Part shown: positions 50,499 through 55,355 of the stretch, piece by piece
Position numbering within the stretch: the first letter of the stretch is position 1
Layout of the letters: each line of letters opens with the position of its first letter
DNA from: DATJBC01 sp035515515
GTDB lineage: Bacteria > Actinomycetota > Acidimicrobiia > Acidimicrobiales > UBA8190
Direction: 5' to 3'
NCBI GenBank assembly: GCA_035515515.1
Contig: DATJBC010000038.1
Span: 1 to 55,355 of the forward strand
DNA length: 55,355 nt
The notes under the pieces: generated by a model
The model's database searches: none
What the model was told of the DNA's origin: nothing
The model's input: only the letters and a program-made list of their open reading frames with translations
Made by a program: the position numbers and the translations under genes

Positions 50499-50519
50499 AG
50501 AAGCCTCATAAGGACTTCT
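50499..50519. promoter_or_regulatory. imperfect inverted repeat upstream of TetR gene
   Basis: AGAAG-CCT-CATA-AGGACTTCT pairs 8 of 9 positions with one missing base in the left arm. It lies in an AT-rich patch of the 259-base gap upstream of the TetR start and could be its operator. The rest of this gap has no recognisable gene. Confidence 0.35.
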
Positions 50520-50649
50520 TAGACCTCGATTAGGGGGCCACCCAGAGTCCAAAGCCCCTAGTCCCCTCTCCCAACGATCGAGATGGTTGGGTACCGACAA
50601 GATGGCGGGGGTCGCCCGGGAGCCCGCCTGGGCCGCGCCAGCTTACTCG

Positions 50650-51003
50650 CTAGGCCAGCTCCTCCGCCTCCTTGGCCAGGCGGGCCGAGAGCTGGCGCGA
50701 GATCCCGAGCTGGCGGCCCAGCTCGCTCGCGCTCGTCCCGTTCTCCTGGCCGAGGGCGAACATGGCCACCCGGACGGCGTGCCGGGCGCCCTCGAAGTTC
50801 TCCACCGCTTCCGTCACGGCTCGGCGCCGGATGGGCCCGCGCAGCGCTTCGAGCGCAGCGACCAGGGTGTGGCCCTTCTCGACGCGCTCGACGACCTGCG
50901 CGCTCACGCGCTTGTAGGCGAGCAGGACGCTACGAAGGTCCTCGGTCACCTCGATGAGGGCCTTCATCTTGCGGGCGAGGTTCTGCTCCCTCCTCGTCGC
51001 CAC
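50650..51003 (-). CDS. small helix-turn-helix protein, function unknown
   Basis: This encodes 117 residues from a GTG preceded by a GGGGGG stretch; a longer form starting at 51123 is possible. The N-terminal two thirds are charged and helical (RREQNLARKMKALIEVTEDLRSVLLAYKRVSAQVVERVEKGHTLVAALEAL). The C-terminal end TSASELGRQLGISRQLSARLAKEAEELA is a clear helix-turn-helix. It is divergent from the CpaE-like gene. I do not recognise the family; a DNA-binding regulator is likely. Confidence 0.65.
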   Translation of the reverse strand: MATRREQNLARKMKALIEVTEDLRSVLLAYKRVSAQVVERVEKGHTLVAALEALRGPIRRRAVTEAVENFEGARHAVRVAMFALGQENGTSASELGRQLGISRQLSARLAKEAEELA

Positions 51004-51285
51004 GTGTGCCAACCCCCCGGGGACCGACACGGCCGCCGGCGCCGCGACGCCTCCGTGCCGGATCGCTCGTTCGCTCCACCTTGCAGCGTCGGACCTTACG
51101 GGCAGTCCCCCTGCTCCATCCACACGCCACCGGCGCCCCGCCCCCCGTCGGCCGAGGCGCCCTGCCCGGGGCGGGGCCGCCCGGGCGCGGGCGCCGGCCG
51201 CCGGCGCGCCGTCGGGGTAGGGGCGCTGTTGGGAGAAGATCGCTAAAGGATCTCGCAGGTGGACCGATGATTGTCACGGGGCGTG

Positions 51286-52851
51286 ATGACGCGTTCGACA
51301 CGTGGAGTGCCGATTTCGACCGAGGTCTACCTGCGGGGCAAGTCCCCGCTCCTGACGAGGTCGATCCGGGCGATCACCCGGAGCGTGACGCTCCCGCCCC
51401 CACCGGCGCCGAATAGGGCGCGGCCCGTTCCCCGCCAGGCACCGCCCCCTCCGGCCCCCGCAGCGCAACCGGTCCCCGACACAGCGGACGCCGGGGCCCC
51501 GGCACGCGAGGCGACCCCGGCACGGGGCGCCGCCGCGCCGGGCCCGCCCGGGCCCGGCGATCGGGCTGCGGGCCGGGCGGCGCCGCGCGTCGAGGCGGGG
51601 GCCGATCCCCGCGGCAGCGCCGCCGCGCCGGCCGAAGGGGCCGTCTCGGTCGTCGTCGTCGACCCCGACGAGGTCGTCCGGACCGTCCTGAAGGACCACA
51701 TCACGACGCTGCAGCTCCCCGCCACGGCCTACGACAGCCTGGCGCCGTTCGCCGCCGCGCCGGGCGCGGAGCTCCCCAGGGTCCTCGTCCTCGGGCCGTC
51801 CGAGGCCCCGGGGACGGTCATCGAGGGCGTGGCGCCGCTCATCGCCCGCCGGCCCCGCTGCCGCGCCGTCATGCTCGTGTCGGAGTTGTCGGGCGAGATC
51901 GTGCGGTCGGCTTTCCGGGCGGGGATCGACGACGTGGTCGCCCTCAGCGCCGAGCACACCGAGCTGCTCGACGCCATCGCGCGCTCGGTGGCCCTCCTGC
52001 GCGGCCAGCAGGAGACGGGACAGGGCTCCGGCTCCTCACGGGACCACCCGACCCCCGTCACCACGGGCCGCATCGTCACCGTCTTCGGCACCAAGGGCGG
52101 CACGGGGAAGTCGGTCGTCGCCACGAACCTGGCGGTGTCCCTCGCACGGCAGACGGCCCAACCGGTGGTGCTCGTCGACGCCAACCTCCAGTTCGGCGAC
52201 GCCGCCATCATGCTGCAGCTGCGCCCGGAGCACACGATCAACGAGGCCGCCCTGGCCGGTGACCGTCTCGACGCGGAGGTGCTCGAGAGCCTGCTGCTGC
52301 GGCACAAGCCGACGGGCCTCCGGGTGCTGGCGGCGCCCGCCGACCCCGTCTCGGCCGACCAGGTCGACCGCTCGGACGTGCACAGGATCCTCACCCTCCT
52401 GCGCACGCGCTTCGCCTACGTGGTCGTCGACACCTCCCCCCGGATCGAGGAGAGCACCCTCGTCAGCCTGCAGGACGCCGACGACATCGTGATCCTCACC
52501 ACGCCCGACGTCATGAGCCTGAAGAACGCGCGGCTCGGTCTGCAGACGCTGCACGCCCTGGGGATCCCGCGCGAGCGCGTCAAGCTCGTCCTCAACCAGG
52601 CGACGGTCCAGAGCGGCTTGACGAGAGCGGACGCCGAGCGGGCGATGCGGATGAAGGTGGATGCGGCGTTGCCCAACGATCCTCTCGTGGGGGAGTCCGT
52701 CAACCGGGGCACGCCCGCCGTGCTCGCCGCCCCCTCGTCGAAGTTCGTGCTCGGCATCGACGACCTGGCCCGCGCGCTCAGAGCCGCCAGGGCGACGTCC
52801 CCCAGGCCCTCACCCGAGCACGTGACCCCGGCCGGCGCCCTGGCGGGCTAG
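51286..52851 (+). CDS. CpaE/TadZ-like ParA-family ATPase with receiver-like N-domain
   Basis: This encodes 521 residues from the ATG at 51286; TTG 51271 and GTG 51283 are in-frame alternatives. A Pro/Ala-rich stretch of ~75 residues leads into a receiver-like domain at ~122-240 (VSVVVVDPDEVVRTVLKDHI, LVLGPSEAPG). A MinD/ParA domain follows with deviant Walker A TKGGTGKSVVATN, VLVDANLQFGDAAIMLQL and YVVVDTSPRIEEST. This is the TadZ/CpaE organisation used for polar placement of Flp/Tad pilus machinery. No other tad/cpa genes are in the window. An overlapping short ORF occupies the same N-terminal region in another frame. Confidence 0.85.
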   Translation: MTRSTRGVPISTEVYLRGKSPLLTRSIRAITRSVTLPPPPAPNRARPVPRQAPPPPAPAAQPVPDTADAGAPAREATPARGAAAPGPPGPGDRAAGRAAPRVEAGADPRGSAAAPAEGAVSVVVVDPDEVVRTVLKDHITTLQLPATAYDSLAPFAAAPGAELPRVLVLGPSEAPGTVIEGVAPLIARRPRCRAVMLVSELSGEIVRSAFRAGIDDVVALSAEHTELLDAIARSVALLRGQQETGQGSGSSRDHPTPVTTGRIVTVFGTKGGTGKSVVATNLAVSLARQTAQPVVLVDANLQFGDAAIMLQLRPEHTINEAALAGDRLDAEVLESLLLRHKPTGLRVLAAPADPVSADQVDRSDVHRILTLLRTRFAYVVVDTSPRIEESTLVSLQDADDIVILTTPDVMSLKNARLGLQTLHALGIPRERVKLVLNQATVQSGLTRADAERAMRMKVDAALPNDPLVGESVNRGTPAVLAAPSSKFVLGIDDLARALRAARATSPRPSPEHVTPAGALAG

Positions 52852-52867
52852 CGACGGCACCGAGCGG

Positions 52868-54343
52868 TCACCGCACCCACACGGGCTCGCGCGGCCGGCC
52901 GTCGGCCACGGGGCGGCGGACCCCGCCCCGGGGCGGGCGGGCGGCCCGCACCAGCTCGTCGAGCGCACCGGGCAGGGAGGCGGCGAGCGCCCCCACGTCG
53001 GGCACCACGTCGGGGCAGGCCATGAGGCCGAACCCGACCTGGTCACCGGTGGACAGGACCGTCACGTTGAGCCCCGCCCCGTCGATGATGGGGCCGAAGG
53101 CGTAGGTGGCGACGACGCGGTTGCCCGCCAGGTACAGGTCGATCGGCGGGCCCGCCACGTTGGACACGAGCACGTTGAACATCACCGGATGGTGCTCGGC
53201 CATGTGCAGGCGCGCGTAGAGGCGGGCGCCCATGGCGAGTGACCGCGGCCAGATCTGCTCGGCCCACCGCACGAAGGTGTCCGAGCCCATCGCCCGGGTG
53301 ACCTCCTTGGCCCGGGCGTTGGACGCCGCCACCGTCCGGAGCCGTTCGGCGGGATCGGCGACGTCGGTCCCCAGCGTCGAGAACATGACCGACAGCTTGC
53401 TCACCCCGGCTACCCCGCCCACCTGGGCGTGCACCGCCATCGGCTCGGCGGCCACGAGCGGCCGCTCCGGCAGCTCCCCGCGCGCCTCGAGGTAGCGGCG
53501 CAGGGCGCCGCCCACGACGGCGGCCACGACGTCGTTGACCTTCACGCCGAAGGCGCTCTTCACCGCCTTGACGTCGTCCAGCGGCACAGCGACGTACCCG
53601 ACACTGCGGCGCGCCGTCAGGACGGCGTTGAGCGAGGTGCGGGGGGCGGTGAAGGGCAGGGCCCGGGCGCCGCCGTGCACGCCGCGGGTGCCGAGGTCCC
53701 AGGCCGTCGCCCCGAGGCGTCCGGCGGTGACGGGCACCAACCGGGCCATCTCGAGCGGGGCGCGCAGCCGGCCCACGACGCCCATGCCGATCAACCGCAG
53801 CGCCCCGGGGGAGGGCTGCGGCCGCCAGGGGCCCTCGGCGCCCGGCACGGCGCCCTGCGGGGCGCCGAAGCCGAAGAGCCGGCCCATCACCGCCACGCCC
53901 GTGACCCCGTCCACGATGGCGTGGTGCATCTTCGCCACCAGCGCGACCCGGTCGCCGCTCAGCCCGTCCACGAACCACGCCTCCCACAGCGGGCGGTCAC
54001 GGCGAAGCGGCCGGCCGACGAACTCGCCCACCAGTCGGGCCAGTGCCGCGTCGTCGCCGGGCGGGGAGACAGACACGCGCTGGAGGTGCCGGTCCATGTC
54101 GAAGGCGGCGTCATCGACCCACCACGGGCGGCCCGCGCCCGGCGGCACGGGGGCCAATCGCTGGTGCAACTGGGGAACCCGGGCCAGGGCGTCGAGCAAC
54201 AGGGTGCGGATGCCACAGAACGTCGCCTCCGCGGTCGTCGCCGGCTCGAGCACAACCAGGCCGCAGACGTGCATGTGCATGCCGGGCGTCTCACACGACA
54301 GGAACGCGGCGTCGAGACCGCCGACGGGCAGGGCCCGGCTCAC
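52868..54343 (-). CDS. WS/DGAT family wax ester synthase / diacylglycerol acyltransferase
   Basis: This encodes 491 residues from a GTG. The catalytic HHxxxDG motif appears as MHHAIVDGVTG (His140, His141, Asp145, Gly146). Other family landmarks are VGGLDAAFLSCETPGMHMHVCGLVVLE, KVNDVVAAVVGGALRRYLEARGELP, and FNVLVSNVAGPPIDLYLAGNRVV near the C-terminus. It esterifies a fatty alcohol or diacylglycerol with acyl-CoA to make storage lipid. Its start overlaps the stop of the 155-residue gene as GTGA, so translation is coupled. Confidence 0.93.
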   Translation of the reverse strand: MSRALPVGGLDAAFLSCETPGMHMHVCGLVVLEPATTAEATFCGIRTLLLDALARVPQLHQRLAPVPPGAGRPWWVDDAAFDMDRHLQRVSVSPPGDDAALARLVGEFVGRPLRRDRPLWEAWFVDGLSGDRVALVAKMHHAIVDGVTGVAVMGRLFGFGAPQGAVPGAEGPWRPQPSPGALRLIGMGVVGRLRAPLEMARLVPVTAGRLGATAWDLGTRGVHGGARALPFTAPRTSLNAVLTARRSVGYVAVPLDDVKAVKSAFGVKVNDVVAAVVGGALRRYLEARGELPERPLVAAEPMAVHAQVGGVAGVSKLSVMFSTLGTDVADPAERLRTVAASNARAKEVTRAMGSDTFVRWAEQIWPRSLAMGARLYARLHMAEHHPVMFNVLVSNVAGPPIDLYLAGNRVVATYAFGPIIDGAGLNVTVLSTGDQVGFGLMACPDVVPDVGALAASLPGALDELVRAARPPRGGVRRPVADGRPREPVWVR

Positions 54344-54807
54344 GGGCCGGCCCCGCGGCCGCGCCGCCGCACGCACACGGCGCCGGCGGCTTCGAGGAGG
54401 GCCCGGGCGGGAAGCGGCCTGGGCAACACCGTGCAGCCCTCCAGCAGTGCGCCGCACGCCGCGGCGTCCGCCGGCGAGGCCTCGACGATCACCCCGGCGT
54501 CGGGGTGCAGCCGCGTGATCCCCTCGAGGACCTGCCGGCACGAGCCGGCCGAGAGCCCGAGCGCGGACACCACCACGTCGGCCTCCTCGACCAGCGCACA
54601 GCGGCGGCCACCCATGACCGGGCACCACGCCGCCGGTGGCCCCTCGGGTCCCGGGCACCACGACACGCGGAAGCCACCGCCGTCGAGGATCCCCCACAGC
54701 CGGCCGGCCTCGGCGCCCTCGGGCGCCTCCAGCAGCACGACGGGGGGCGACGCGGCCCGGTCGGGACCCGGCTGCGCTCCCCGACCTCTCACTCCGGCAC
54801 CGGCCAT
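54340..54807 (-). CDS. receiver-like small protein coupled to WS/DGAT
   Basis: This encodes 155 residues. VVLLEAPEGAEAGRLWGILDGGGFRVSW, ADVVVSALGLSAGSCRQVLEGITRLHPDAGVIVEAS and LEGCTVLPRPLPARALLEAAGAV follow the beta-alpha order of a receiver-like domain. The phosphorylatable Asp is not clear, so it is probably a pseudo-receiver. The only partner is the GTGA-coupled WS/DGAT downstream, so a regulatory role in lipid storage is possible but unproven. The 200-base gap 54808-55009 holds no recognised gene. Confidence 0.6.
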   Translation of the reverse strand: MAGAGVRGRGAQPGPDRAASPPVVLLEAPEGAEAGRLWGILDGGGFRVSWCPGPEGPPAAWCPVMGGRRCALVEEADVVVSALGLSAGSCRQVLEGITRLHPDAGVIVEASPADAAACGALLEGCTVLPRPLPARALLEAAGAVCVRRRGRGAGP

Positions 54808-55009
54808 GAGACGTGTCCGCCTTCAACTCGTTGGTGTCCGACGTCACCAGCGTCGACCACCCCCGCCTCGCGCCACCAGGGGATTTGGTCACGACACCCG
54901 TGCCCGCGCCCCCCGTGCCGGGCGACGGCGCGCCCGGCACCCGATGACTTCGGGGGCCCGGCGCCGTCTAGGCACCGGAAGGTATCGCCCGAGAAGGAAA
55001 GGAGTCACC

Positions 55010-55355
55010 GTGACGACCACCGCAACGAGGATCCGACAGATCAGCCTGGTCTGCGTCCCCACGCCCGACCAGGACCGTGCCGTCGAGTTCTACGAGGGAC
55101 TGGGCTTCGAGAAGCGCACCGACACGCCGTTCGGTGGCGGGTACCGCTGGATCGAGGTGTACCCGCCCGCAGGCGAGACGGGGATCGCGCTGGCGCCCCC
55201 GCCCGAGGGACAGGACGTCACCCCGGCGCTGACCGGGATCACGCTCGTCACCGACGACATCGACGCCACGCACGCAGAGCTGCGGGCGCTCGGCGTGGAC
55301 GTCGACGCCGAGGTGGCACGGATGGGGGACCCGGTGCCGCCGATGTTCTGGTTCC
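55010..55355 (+). CDS. VOC family glyoxalase-like protein, cut by window end
   Basis: 115 residues are visible before the window ends, so the gene is truncated only by the window. GTG start with AAAGGAG 5 bases upstream. IRQISLVCVPTPDQDRAVEFYEGLGFEKRTDTPFGGGYRWIEVYPP and GITLVTDDIDATHAELRALGVDVDAE are typical glyoxalase/dioxygenase VOC modules. The closing module with the metal Glu lies past the edge. Confidence 0.85.
   Translation, partial: MTTTATRIRQISLVCVPTPDQDRAVEFYEGLGFEKRTDTPFGGGYRWIEVYPPAGETGIALAPPPEGQDVTPALTGITLVTDDIDATHAELRALGVDVDAEVARMGDPVPPMFWF

Noticed and set aside
50540..50562. CCAAAGCCCCTAGTCCCC, partly matching the DosR-like box
   Set aside because: About 13 of 20 positions match, but it points to the plus strand where the next gene starts ~700 bases away.
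51215..51236. TAGGGGCG sequence similar to the DosR-like box
   Set aside because: Only about half of the 20 positions match and it is 210 bases from the nearest minus-strand start, so the fixed spacing seen at the other three sites is missing.
1..55355. tRNA, rRNA, CRISPR array, insertion sequence or prophage
   Set aside because: No gap is longer than about 285 bases. None shows a cloverleaf, a regularly spaced repeat or transposase/integrase motifs.

Overview
The window is very GC-rich (roughly 70% or more by eye) and densely packed. It uses GTG starts and 4-base ATGA/GTGA overlaps freely, which points to a high-GC actinobacterium. Supporting gene families are a mycothiol-type maleylpyruvate isomerase/DinB protein, MshB/Mca-like PIG-L deacetylases, a WS/DGAT wax-ester/triacylglycerol synthase, a DUF4395 protein, an alpha/beta-hydrolase fused to a class III nucleotide cyclase, and several steroid- or aromatic-type catabolic enzymes. 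An acidimicrobial or deep-branching actinobacterial lineage would fit, but this is inference. I saw no rRNA, tRNA, CRISPR array, insertion sequence or prophage gene.

Layout. 0-10.5 kb: a lipoprotein, a Fic AMP-transferase, a secreted coiled-coil protein, an orphan FtsX/MacB-type permease, an acyl-CoA ligase, a P-loop kinase-like protein, a PhnB-like protein and a PAS-PAS-GGDEF diguanylate cyclase. 10.5-17.9 kb: a minus-strand operon for a 2-oxoacid:ferredoxin oxidoreductase (gamma, alpha, beta), a GltD-like flavoprotein fused to a two-cluster ferredoxin, PEP synthase, and a translationally coupled 80-residue protein. 18-20.3 kb: small proteins and membrane proteins. 20.4-26 kb: a sulfide/persulfide module made of a TauE/SafE exporter, a rhodanese-persulfide dioxygenase fusion, a CstR-like persulfide sensor, and an SQR / TusE-like / DsrE-like operon. 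26-29.8 kb: two methyltransferases, a PIG-L deacetylase and a C-S lyase. 29.8-35.9 kb: a branched-chain-type ABC importer built from only three polypeptides. 36-43.6 kb: accessory catabolism (SnoaL-like, mycothiol-type enzyme, PIG-L, VOC, luciferase-like oxidoreductase, amidohydrolase, DapB-like dehydrogenase, Rieske oxygenase). 43.6-55.4 kb: a hydrolase-cyclase fusion, a DrrAB-type exporter, a GH92 mannosidase, a TetR regulator, an orphan CpaE/TadZ-type ATPase, a WS/DGAT with a coupled small partner, and a truncated VOC gene.

Two regulatory signals tie parts of the window together. First, two near-identical inverted repeats (ATACCC-N3/4-GGGTAT type) lie in the divergent promoter of the persulfide module. 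They match the operator type of CsoR/CstR repressors, and a CstR-like gene with the persulfide-sensing pattern (two Cys, no copper His) lies about 1.1 kb away. Second, a 20-bp box resembling the DosR/DevR hypoxia box occurs upstream of porG, ppsA and sqr, in the same orientation and always 29-30 nt before the start codon. This suggests that oxygen-sensitive pyruvate/ferredoxin metabolism and sulfide oxidation are co-regulated. These two signals, with the single-cysteine TusE-like/DsrE-like pair next to SQR, are the best candidates for something not yet described.
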